A DNA stretch of 5,620 nt from Pseudomonadota bacterium (GTDB taxonomy: Bacteria; Pseudomonadota; Alphaproteobacteria; Rhizobiales; Hyphomicrobiaceae). Within the stretch, counting starts at the first letter, position 1. Every line of letters begins with the position of its first letter. Shown here piece after piece: positions 1 to 5,445 of this stretch. Position numbers and translations under genes: made by a program. The notes under the pieces are model-generated. The model had not been told where the DNA came from. It saw nothing but the letters and a program-made list of their open reading frames with translations, and searched no databases. The stretch is from assembly GCA_021812845.1 (NCBI GenBank), contig JAKAML010000115.1, positions 1 to 5,620 on the forward strand, given 5' to 3'.

Positions 1-42
1 CGTGAGGGCAGCGGCGGCGAGGCCGAGAGCGAGCTTGTTCAT
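1..42 (-). CDS. N-terminus of an exported protein, partial (continues beyond left edge)
   Basis: Reading the minus strand from ATG at 42 gives MNKLALGLAAAALT and then the window ends. A short basic start (Lys3) followed by an unbroken Ala/Leu/Gly run is the beginning of a Sec signal peptide, so the product is probably periplasmic or outer-membrane. A good Shine-Dalgarno sequence, GGAGAA (complement of 51-56), lies 8 nt before the ATG, which supports both the gene and this start. The cleavage site and mature protein lie outside the window, so no function can be given. The gene is transcribed divergently from gyrA across a 427-bp gap. Confidence 0.72.
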   Translation of the reverse strand, partial: MNKLALGLAAAALT

Positions 43-64
43 TGCGATTATTCTCCACGGAGCG

Positions 65-80
65 GCGCGACACATCGCGC
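65..80. other. Small GC-rich dyad in the leader of the leftmost gene
   Basis: GCGCGA (65-70) and TCGCGC (75-80) form a perfect 6-bp stem around the 4-nt loop CACA. It sits 8 to 24 nt upstream of the Shine-Dalgarno sequence of the minus-strand gene starting at 42, so it would lie in that gene's leader or promoter. It could be an mRNA hairpin or an operator. Short GC stems arise easily by chance in DNA of this composition. Confidence 0.3.
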
Positions 81-266
81 GCCTGACAAATGCCGCCCGG
101 TGGCTCGAAGTTCCGTCCCCGGCCCGGCATGGGCGCATGTAGGCAAGGACTGTGTCGAGAGCAAGTCTCATTCGGCGGCCCCGCCCCCGTGCCAGGAGGA
201 CGCAGCCAGGGGGCTGATTTTCCCACGGAAAAATCCCGGCGAGGGCCATTCCGGCGGGTCGAAAAT

Positions 267-296
267 TTGCCGCCCGACGGGCAAACGGGCTAATGT
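267..296 (+). promoter_or_regulatory. Weak candidate sigma-70 promoter for gyrA
   Basis: TTGCCG at 267-272 matches the -35 consensus at 4 of 6 positions. TAATGT at 291-296 matches the -10 consensus at only 3 of 6, and the spacer is 18 bp. It lies in the most AT-rich part of the gap and overlaps the dyad TTTGCC/GGCAAA (266-285), which could therefore be an operator. It would give a leader of roughly 165 nt before the chosen gyrA start. The match is poor. Confidence 0.22.
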
Positions 297-469
297 CCCG
301 GTCGAAATCGGCGGAACGCGCAGGGCGTCGGCGGGGATCGTCATTCCCGCCTTCGTGGTCGCGCGCGGCCGGCCCGTCGACGAGACGCGGCAGGGGAAGG
401 CCGGGGACGTGACGGAAACGCGCCGTGTGCGCCCCGTGCACCTCGGTCGGCAGCAGCGGAACAAGGCTC

Positions 470-3277
470 GTGGCAGACAACAGCAACAAGAAGGGCGCCG
501 GCGGACCGGGCGGCGAGGAGCCGTCGGACGTGCGGCCGGTGAGCATCACCGAGGAGATGAAGCGCTCGTACCTCGAGTACGCGATGAGCGTCATCGTCTC
601 GCGTGCCCTGCCCGACGTGCGCGACGGACTGAAGCCGGTGCACCGGCGCATCCTCTACGGGATGCACGAGGCCAACAACCGCCACGACCGGCCGCACCGG
701 AAGTCGGCCAAAACGGTCGGCGAGGTGATGGGCAACTACCACCCGCACGGCGACGGGGCGATCTACGACGCGCTCGTGCGCATGGCGCAGGATTTCTCGC
801 TGCGCGTGCCGCTCGTCGACGGCCAGGGCAACTTCGGCTCGGTCGACGGCGACCCGCCGGCGGCGATGCGCTACACCGAGAGCCGGCTGGCGAAGGTCGC
901 GTCCGAGTTGCTCGACGACCTCGACAAGGACACCGTCGACTTCCAGCCGAACTACGACGACAAGGACCAGGAGCCGACCGTGCTCCCGGCCAAGTTCCCG
1001 AACCTCCTCGTCAACGGCGCCGGCGGCATCGCGGTCGGCATGGCGACCAACATACCGCCGCACAACCTGGGCGAGGTGATCGACGCCTGCCTCGTCCACC
1101 TCGACAACCCCGACGTCTCGATCGACGAGCTGTGCCAGATCGTGCAGGGGCCGGACTTTCCGACCGGCGGCCTGATCCTCGGCCGCGGCGGCAGCCTCGC
1201 GGCCTATCACAAGGGCCGCGGCTCGATCATCATGCGGGCGAAGGTCGAGGTCGAGGAGATCCGGAAGGACCGCGAGGCGCTGATCGTCACGGCGATCCCC
1301 TACCAGGTCAACAAGCGGACGCTGATCGAAAAGATCGCCGATCTGGTCCGGGAGAAGCGCGTCGAGGGCATCTCCGATCTGTGGGACGAGTCGAACCGCG
1401 ACGGCATGAGGATCGTCATCGAGCTGAAGCGCGACGCGGTCGCCGACGTGGTGCTGAACCAGCTGTGGAAGTTCTCCGACCTGCAGACCACGTTCGGCGC
1501 CAACATGCTGGCGATCAACGGCGGCCGGCCGCAGCAGCTCAATCTCAAGGACTTCATCGAGGCGTTCACCGCGTTCCGCCAGGACGTCGTGAGCCGCCGC
1601 ACCAAGCATCTGCTGACGAAGGCGCGCGAGCGCGCCCACGTCCTCGTCGGCCTCGCCATCGCGGTCGCCAACATCGACGAGGTGATCGCGCTCATCCGCA
1701 CGAGCCCGAGTCCGGCCGAGGCCAAGGAGCGGCTGATGGCGCGCGACTGGCCGGCGCGGGACATGGCGCCCTTGATCGAGCTCATCGCCGATCCGCGCCA
1801 CCGTCTGGCCGACGACGGCAGCTATCGGCTGTCGGACGAGCAGGCGAAAGCGATCCTCGCATTGCAGCTGTCGCGACTGACCGCGCTCGGGCGCGACGAG
1901 ATCGGCGACGAGCTGAAGAAGATCGCCGGCGAGATCAAGGAGTACCTCGCGATCCTGTCGTCGCGGCAGCGGATCGTCGACATCGTCAAGGGCGAGCTCA
2001 CGCGGATCAAGGGCGAGTTCGCCACGCCGCGCAAGACCGAGATCGTCGACATCGAGGGCGAGCTCGAGGACGAGGACCTGATCCAGCGCGAGGACTGCGT
2101 CGTCACGGTCAGCCACAAGGGCTACATCAAGCGCGTGCCGCTGTCCGCCTATCGTGCGCAGCGGCGCGGCGGCAAGGGCCGCTCGGGCATGGCGACGCGG
2201 GACGAGGATTTCGTCACCCAGGTGTTCATCGCCTCGACGCACACGCCGGTGCTGTTCTTCTCCTCGCGCGGCATGTGCTACCGGATGAAGGTGTGGCGGC
2301 TGCCGGCGGCGACGCCGCAGTCCCCCGGCAAGGCGCTGGTCAACCTGCTGCCGCTCGAGCAGGACGAGACCATCACCTCGATCCTGCTCCTGCCGGAGGA
2401 TCCGGCGACGTGGGGCGAGCTCGAGCTGATGTTCGCGACCCGCTCCGGCAATATCCGCCGCAACGCGCTGTCCGACTTCGAGAACATCAATCGGGGCGGC
2501 AAGATCGCGATGAAGCTCGATGCCAACTGGAAGGGCGGGGGCGACAAGATCGTGCAGGTGGCGATCGCGCGCACCAGCGACGACGTGCTGCTGACGACCG
2601 CGCACGGACAGTGCATCCGATTCCTGATCGGCGACGAGGTGCGGCTGTTCAAGGGCCGCGATTCCGACGGCGTGCGCGGCATCCGGCTCGAGGACGGCGA
2701 CGAGGTGATCTCGATGGCGATTCTCGGCCACGTCGAGGTCTCCGCCGAGGAACGCGCCGCCTATCTCAAGGTTGCCGCCCAGCAGCGCCGTGCCGAGAAC
2801 GCCGAGGACGGGGCCGACGCCGAGGCGTCGGACGAGGAGGCGGTCGCGGGCGCCGACCTCATGCCCGAGCGCGTCGCCGAGCTCGCCGCGGCCGAGCAGT
2901 TCGTGCTGACGGTGTCGAGCCGCGGCTACGGCAAGCGCTCGTCGTCCTACGAGTACCGGACGTCGGGACGCGGCGGCAAGGGCATCGTCGCCATGGTCGT
3001 CAACGAGCGGAACGGCGATCTCGTCGCCTCGTTCCCGATCGCGCGGTCGGACCAGATCATGCTGGTCACCGACGGCGGGCAGCTCATCCGCTGTCCGGTC
3101 GCCGACGTCCGCATCGCCGGCCGCAACACGCAGGGCGTCCGCATCTTCAAGACCGACAGCGCCGAGAAGGTCGTGTCCGTCGAGCGCATCTCGGAGGAGG
3201 TGGCGGGCGAAGGCAACGGAGAGGGCGGTGCCGGCGATGGCGGAGAGAGTGCGGCGGGGGAGGCGGCCGAGCCGTAG
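470..3277 (+). CDS. gyrA: DNA gyrase subunit A
   Basis: Catalytic subunit of the type II topoisomerase (A2B2 with GyrB) that introduces negative supercoils using ATP. The breakage-reunion domain spans about residues 15-520. It carries the [28 protein letters not shown] start (first 20 residues from Ile37 region typical of the family), the YHPHGD motif, and catalytic Tyr135 preceded by Arg134 in AAMRYTE. The C-terminal DNA-wrapping pinwheel contains a perfect GyrA box, QRRGGKG, at 564-570, which separates GyrA from ParC. A GRGGKG repeat follows at 833-838. At 935 residues it is longer than the E. coli protein (875), mainly because of an acidic linker near 771-810 and a Gly/Glu-rich tail from about 907. 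Gly96 replaces E. coli Ser83, while Asp100 keeps Asp87. GTG470 (VADNSNKKG) is chosen because it gives a short N-terminal extension typical of the family. Its ribosome site is weak (AAGG, 3 nt away), and GTG425 is the alternative. Confidence 0.98.
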   Translation: MADNSNKKGAGGPGGEEPSDVRPVSITEEMKRSYLEYAMSVIVSRALPDVRDGLKPVHRRILYGMHEANNRHDRPHRKSAKTVGEVMGNYHPHGDGAIYDALVRMAQDFSLRVPLVDGQGNFGSVDGDPPAAMRYTESRLAKVASELLDDLDKDTVDFQPNYDDKDQEPTVLPAKFPNLLVNGAGGIAVGMATNIPPHNLGEVIDACLVHLDNPDVSIDELCQIVQGPDFPTGGLILGRGGSLAAYHKGRGSIIMRAKVEVEEIRKDREALIVTAIPYQVNKRTLIEKIADLVREKRVEGISDLWDESNRDGMRIVIELKRDAVADVVLNQLWKFSDLQTTFGANMLAINGGRPQQLNLKDFIEAFTAFRQDVVSRRTKHLLTKARERAHVLVGLAIAVANIDEVIALIRTSPSPAEAKERLMARDWPARDMAPLIELIADPRHRLADDGSYRLSDEQAKAILALQLSRLTALGRDEIGDELKKIAGEIKEYLAILSSRQRIVDIVKGELTRIKGEFATPRKTEIVDIEGELEDEDLIQREDCVVTVSHKGYIKRVPLSAYRAQRRGGKGRSGMATRDEDFVTQVFIASTHTPVLFFSSRGMCYRMKVWRLPAATPQSPGKALVNLLPLEQDETITSILLLPEDPATWGELELMFATRSGNIRRNALSDFENINRGGKIAMKLDANWKGGGDKIVQVAIARTSDDVLLTTAHGQCIRFLIGDEVRLFKGRDSDGVRGIRLEDGDEVISMAILGHVEVSAEERAAYLKVAAQQRRAENAEDGADAEASDEEAVAGADLMPERVAELAAAEQFVLTVSSRGYGKRSSSYEYRTSGRGGKGIVAMVVNERNGDLVASFPIARSDQIMLVTDGGQLIRCPVADVRIAGRNTQGVRIFKTDSAEKVVSVERISEEVAGEGNGEGGAGDGGESAAGEAAEP

Positions 3278-3283
3278 TATTCG

Positions 3284-3564
3284 TGCCGCTCCGGCGCAGG
3301 CGCCGACGGGCTTACCCTTGCCGCTCCGGGCCAAGGCCCGACGCGGGTTGTCTCTTGCCGCTCCGGCGCAGGCGCCGACGGGCTTACCCTTGCCGCTCCG
3401 GGCCAAGGCCCGACGCGGGTTGCCTCTTGCCGCTCCGGCGCAGGCGCCGACGGGCTTTCCCTTGCCGCTCCGGCGCAGGCGCCGACGGGCTTTCCCTTGC
3501 CGCTCCGGCGCAGGCGCCGACGCGGGTTGTCTCTTGCCGCTCCGGGCCAAGGCCCGACGCGGGT
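3284..3564. repeat. Tandem array of eight palindromic 35/37-bp units between convergent genes
   Basis: Each unit starts TGCCGCTC and then has a hairpin. Type A is CGGCGC-AG-GCGCCG and type B is CGGGCC-AA-GGCCCG. The tail is either ACGGGCTT(A/T)CCCT (35-bp units) or ACGCGGGTTG(T/C)CTCT (37-bp units). The units are: 3284-3318 (A), 3319-3355 (B), 3356-3390 (A), 3391-3427 (B), 3428-3462 (A), 3463-3497 (A), 3498-3534 (A head with the B-type tail) and 3535-3564 (B, cut short). The first four form two 72-bp A+B dimers that differ at one base. In units with the long tail, CCGC and GCGG extend the stem across a 2x2 mismatch. The array begins 6 bp after the gyrA stop and ends in the stop codon of the opposing gene. 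It resembles REP/BIME clusters, which is an analogy and not an identification. Transcription termination or supercoil buffering are possible roles. Confidence 0.93.
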
Positions 3565-4295
3565 CAGGCCACGAGCGTCTGCTGCGGGCGCAGCGCGGCG
3601 ATGGCGCCGGCCAGCGGGCTCAGGCGCGCCAGTGCCGGCCAGTCGGGCACCGTCGCACGGCCGCGTGAGACGGCGATCAGACCCGACGACTTCAGGCGCG
3701 AGAAGATTCGACTAAGGGTGTCGGGGTTGAGCGCCAGGTAGTCGGCGATCTCCTCGCGCGTCATGGGCACGTCGAATGCCCGCCCGCTGGCCCTGCCGGG
3801 GACGGGGACGCCGAGGAAGGTTGCGATCTCGACCAGGAAGTCGGCGAGGCGTTCCTCGCCGCTATGGCCGCTCACGCTGGCGAGATGCAGGGTGCGGCGT
3901 GCGCTGCGCAGCGCGTCGGCGGCGGCCATGCGGTGCGCGAACTCGATGTTGCTGCGCTCGAACGGCTCGAGCACGTCGAGACGGAAGCGCTGCAGCTCCG
4001 CGGGCGTGGCGGCGACGAGCGCGGCGCCGATGAGCTCGGGCGCGTCATGGGTGCGGAACACGTCGTCGGGATAGAGGATCTCGAGCACCTGGCGCGGGCG
4101 GTCGTGAAGTCTCGCCTCGACCAGCACGACACCCGACAGCAGATGAAAGACGTGATCGACGGGCCTCGAGCTGAGCAGCAGGCGCTGGTGCCTCCTGAGC
4201 GTCAGCGCGACACCCGGGATCTCCCTGCCCGACGACGGTGCGGCGGCGACGGCTGGTCCCGGCTTCGCCGATTGCGGTGATGAGCGGTCCGACAC
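3564..4295 (-). CDS. Crp/Fnr-family transcriptional regulator
   Basis: A 243-residue DNA-binding regulator. Residues about 22-113 form the cyclic-nucleotide-type beta-roll, including LLSGVVLVEARL (52-63) and LYPDDVF (74-80). The dimerisation helix covers about 112-140, followed by SGEERLADFLVEIATFLG (145-162), a stretch common in this family. The winged helix-turn-helix is at 174-215, with MTREEIADYLALNPDTLSRI at 178-197. The recognition helix carries Asp192, Ser195 and Arg196 where FNR has Glu-x-x-Ser-Arg. The protein has no cysteine, so it cannot bind an FNR-type 4Fe-4S cluster. I see no CRP-like phosphate-binding cassette, so cAMP is an unlikely ligand. GTG4295 is preferred because GGGAG lies 8 nt upstream and the length is normal. 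It is convergent with gyrA and divergent from ompW. FixK-like activity is plausible, but the effector is unknown. Confidence 0.92.
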   Translation of the reverse strand: MSDRSSPQSAKPGPAVAAAPSSGREIPGVALTLRRHQRLLLSSRPVDHVFHLLSGVVLVEARLHDRPRQVLEILYPDDVFRTHDAPELIGAALVAATPAELQRFRLDVLEPFERSNIEFAHRMAAADALRSARRTLHLASVSGHSGEERLADFLVEIATFLGVPVPGRASGRAFDVPMTREEIADYLALNPDTLSRIFSRLKSSGLIAVSRGRATVPDWPALARLSPLAGAIAALRPQQTLVA

Positions 4296-4303
4296 GGCCA
4301 GTT

Positions 4304-4308
4304 CTCCC
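4304..4308 (-). promoter_or_regulatory. Shine-Dalgarno site deciding the regulator's GTG start
   Basis: The minus strand reads GGGAG here, followed by 8 nt (AACTGGCC) and GTG at 4295. The in-frame TTG at 4364 has no comparable purine-rich site before it and would add 23 Arg/Ala-rich residues that do not look like part of the Crp/Fnr fold. The site therefore favours the 243-residue product. Confidence 0.7.
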
Positions 4309-4350
4309 GATGCTTCGGGGCGACGATCCGATGCGGCGGCGCGCGGCGCG

Positions 4351-4364
4351 TTGCGAGAGATCAA
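4351..4364. promoter_or_regulatory. Imperfect FNR/FixK-type site upstream of the regulator
   Basis: TTGCGAGAGATCAA matches TTGA-N6-TCAA at 7 of 8 defined bases, and its right half is the full ATCAA of the longer FNR consensus. Its centre is about 62 bp upstream of the regulator's GTG. If the regulator's transcript starts at or beyond the perfect box at 4438-4451, this site would sit downstream of the promoter and could serve autorepression. It is a single degenerate site read by eye. Confidence 0.35.
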
Positions 4365-4437
4365 TCGGCTTCGGCGATGCGTCCAAATGCCTATCGGCGA
4401 TCAGGAACCTCGGAATTTCCCGTGGACCGGCTGGCAA

Positions 4438-4451
4438 TTGACCTCGATCAA
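4438..4451. promoter_or_regulatory. FNR/FixK operator (anaerobox), perfect TTGA-N6-TCAA
   Basis: TTGACCTCGATCAA matches the FixK-type consensus TTGA-N6-TCAA at all 8 defined bases and the FNR consensus TTGAT-N4-ATCAA at 9 of 10. It lies between a Crp/Fnr regulator and an ompW-like gene, its centre (4444.5) about 149 bp from the regulator start and 200 bp from the ompW start. If it acts as a class II site for ompW (centred at -41.5), transcription would begin near 4486 with TAACAC (4472-4477) as a weak -10, giving a leader of about 160 nt. It could serve either or both genes. Confidence 0.65.
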
Positions 4452-4607
4452 GGAATCCCGTGTCGCGAGGGTAACACCGCGAGGGCAAGTCGAGGACGCC
4501 TGACGTCGATCAGCGGAACACCGCATCGCACGCTGGCGGCCATGACCGAGTCCAGGAGATTAGAACGCATCGGATGATCCGTGTCGCGGCGCGTTCGGCG
4601 AGCGGCA

Positions 4608-4626
4608 CGATCGGTGAGCACGATCG
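4608..4626 (+). other. Hairpin in the ompW leader, just upstream of the ribosome site
   Basis: CGATCG occurs at 4608-4613 and 4621-4626 around the 7-nt loop GTGAGCA. The hexamer is self-complementary, so the two copies can pair as a 6-bp stem. They are also part of a 9-bp direct repeat GCACGATCG (4605-4613 and 4618-4626). The structure ends 6 nt before the purine-rich AAGGGGGA. It could affect translation or mRNA stability, or be a pair of protein half-sites. Confidence 0.35.
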
Positions 4627-4644
4627 ACGACCAAGGGGGAACTC

Positions 4645-5337
4645 ATGTCTGGATCGGTGAAAGGCATCTGCGGCGCCGTGGCGGCGCTGGCACTCGTGGC
4701 GACGGCAGCCCGGCCGGCCGTGGCCGGCGACTACAGCGGCGACTTCATGGTCCGCGCCGGCGTGTCGGTGGTGATCCCGGACGCGGGCGCGGATGTATTC
4801 AATGCCGGCGTGCTGCAGGCGGGCTGGGACGCCGACGTCTCGACCGAGGTCATCCCGTCGCTGACGCTGACCTACTTCTTCAACAAGAACATCGCCGCCG
4901 AGCTGTTCTGCTGCTTCGCCAAGATGGAGGCCGAGGGCAAGGGCCTGACGCCGGTCGCCGACCTCGGCGATTTCTGGATCTTCCCGCCTGCGGTGACGCT
5001 GCAGTACCACTTCGACAGCATGGGCGGGTTCAAGCCCTACGTCGGCGCCGGCATCCAGTACATCCACTTCTTCGGCGAGGGCAACAGCGGCATCGGCGGC
5101 GCCAAGATCAAGCTCGACGACGCGGTCGGCTTCACGCTCCAGGCCGGCGTCGACATCGAGCTCGGCCAGGGCTGGTATCTGAACGCCGACATCAAGAAGA
5201 CCTGGATCGACACGGATGCGCAGTGGGTCGGCACCGGCATCACGGCCGACGTCGACGTCGATCCGCTGATCATCACCGCGGCGATCGGCTACCGGTTCAA
5301 TCTGTTCGGGCCGCGCACCAGCGCGCCGTTGAAGTAG
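4645..5337 (+). CDS. ompW: OmpW-family outer-membrane beta-barrel protein
   Basis: An outer-membrane protein of the OmpW family, whose E. coli member is a narrow eight-stranded barrel with a hydrophobic channel. The 230-residue product has a clear signal peptide with predicted cleavage after AVA (residues 25-27), leaving mature GDYSGDFMVRAG. Family features in order are FMVRAGVSVVIPD (34-46), SLTLTYFFNKNIAAEL (72-87), a PPAVTLQYHF segment (114-123), KPYVGAGIQYIHFF (130-143), NADIKKTWIDTDA (180-192) and DPLIITAAIGYRF (206-218). The start has an excellent ribosome site (AAGGGGGA, 4 nt from ATG). Unlike the classical barrel, which ends at the aromatic of YRF, this one continues for 12 residues. 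Cys89 and Cys90 are adjacent, which is unusual in an outer-membrane protein. The substrate is unknown. An FNR/FixK box lies upstream, and E. coli ompW is known to respond to FNR. Confidence 0.93.
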   Translation: MSGSVKGICGAVAALALVATAARPAVAGDYSGDFMVRAGVSVVIPDAGADVFNAGVLQAGWDADVSTEVIPSLTLTYFFNKNIAAELFCCFAKMEAEGKGLTPVADLGDFWIFPPAVTLQYHFDSMGGFKPYVGAGIQYIHFFGEGNSGIGGAKIKLDDAVGFTLQAGVDIELGQGWYLNADIKKTWIDTDAQWVGTGITADVDVDPLIITAAIGYRFNLFGPRTSAPLK

Positions 5338-5348
5338 GCCCCGGTTAC

Positions 5349-5367
5349 GGTCCCCGGGGCATGGACC
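5349..5367. other. Short dyad after the ompW stop
   Basis: GGTCC (5349-5353) and GGACC (5363-5367) can form a 5-bp stem around a 9-nt loop that overlaps the palindrome CCCCGGGG (5352-5359). No T-tract follows it, so it is not a terminator by itself. It precedes the strong terminator by a few bases and might assist it or protect the 3' end of the ompW message. Confidence 0.3.
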
Positions 5368-5374
5368 CGAATTG

Positions 5375-5410
5375 CGAAGGCCCGGCAGCGCCGCCGGGCC
5401 TTCGTTGTTT
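5375..5410 (+). terminator. Intrinsic terminator of ompW, possibly bidirectional
   Basis: GAAGGCCCGGC (5376-5386) pairs perfectly with GCCGGGCCTTC (5393-5403) around the 6-nt loop AGCGCC, and C5375 with G5404 adds a twelfth pair. The tail GTTGTTT (5404-5410) is T-rich, as a Rho-independent terminator on the plus strand requires. It lies 38 bp after the ompW stop. On the minus strand the stem is followed by GCAATTC, which is less T-rich, so termination of the convergent gene ending at 5446 is possible but weaker. Confidence 0.88.
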
Positions 5411-5445
5411 CGCCGTCGATCGGTCTCGACTTCCTGAGGTGCCGC

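Larger units (their letters stand above)
43..469. other. Divergent intergenic region upstream of gyrA
   Basis: This 427-bp stretch separates the minus-strand exported-protein gene from gyrA, and I see no convincing gene in it. Three short inverted repeats are visible: GCGCGA/TCGCGC at 65-80, TTTTCC/GGAAAA at 218-232 with loop CAC, and TTTGCC/GGCAAA at 266-285. The part around 215-300 is locally richer in A and T than its surroundings, which is where promoters would be expected. No tRNA, riboswitch or terminator with a T-tract was recognised. Confidence 0.6.
4296..4644. other. Divergent control region between the Crp/Fnr regulator and ompW
   Basis: A 349-bp gap with no supported gene. It contains a perfect FNR/FixK dyad (4438-4451), a near-match (4351-4364), a direct repeat CGCGAGGG (4464-4471 and 4478-4485), a small palindrome CGGAT-G-ATCCG (4571-4581), and a leader hairpin just before the ompW ribosome site (4608-4626). 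This density of dyads fits a shared, regulated promoter region serving both flanking genes. No strong sigma-70 promoter can be read for either direction, which is usual for activator-dependent promoters. Confidence 0.7.

Noticed and set aside
218..232. TTTTCC-CAC-GGAAAA as a terminator or operator upstream of gyrA
   Set aside because: The 3-nt loop stem is AT-rich and followed by ATCCCGG rather than a T-tract, so it is not an intrinsic terminator. I see no family of operators it matches.
425..469. Upstream GTG425 start for gyrA
   Set aside because: It would add 15 residues (starting with Met-Cys-Ala-Pro) unlike GyrA N-termini. GGA 8 nt before it is no better than a fair ribosome site, so it remains an alternative only.
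1772..1785. FNR-like TTGATCGAGCTCAT inside gyrA
   Set aside because: It matches only 7 of 8 bases and lies in coding sequence that is fully explained by conserved GyrA residues. Chance is the simplest explanation.
341..3550. A 1069-codon open frame on the minus strand across gyrA and the array
   Set aside because: It is antisense to gyrA and composed of Arg/Asp/Val-rich low complexity. It lacks any recognisable domain and exists because GC-rich codons avoid stops on the opposite strand.
3284..3564. CRISPR array
   Set aside because: The units abut with no unique spacers; the variation is within two repeat types.
3228..3668. A plus-strand 146-codon frame through the repeat array with a 24-residue period
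   Set aside because: The 72-bp dimer is a multiple of three, so the repeat translates into a periodic peptide by necessity. The hairpin conservation and the position between convergent genes point to an extragenic repeat. The 35-bp unit copies also shift frame relative to one another.
100..3741. A 1213-codon open frame on the plus strand overlapping gyrA
   Set aside because: It is the shifted frame of gyrA and is made of Arg/Gly/Ala low complexity, typical of GC-rich shadow frames. gyrA accounts for this DNA with unmistakable motifs.
4296..4364. TTG4364 start for the Crp/Fnr regulator
   Set aside because: It lacks a good ribosome site, and the added residues do not belong to the fold. GTG4295 has GGGAG at ideal spacing.
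4045..4488. 147-codon minus-strand frame overlapping the regulator's 5' half
   Set aside because: It overlaps the well-supported Crp/Fnr gene in another frame, is Arg/Pro-rich and has no recognisable domain.
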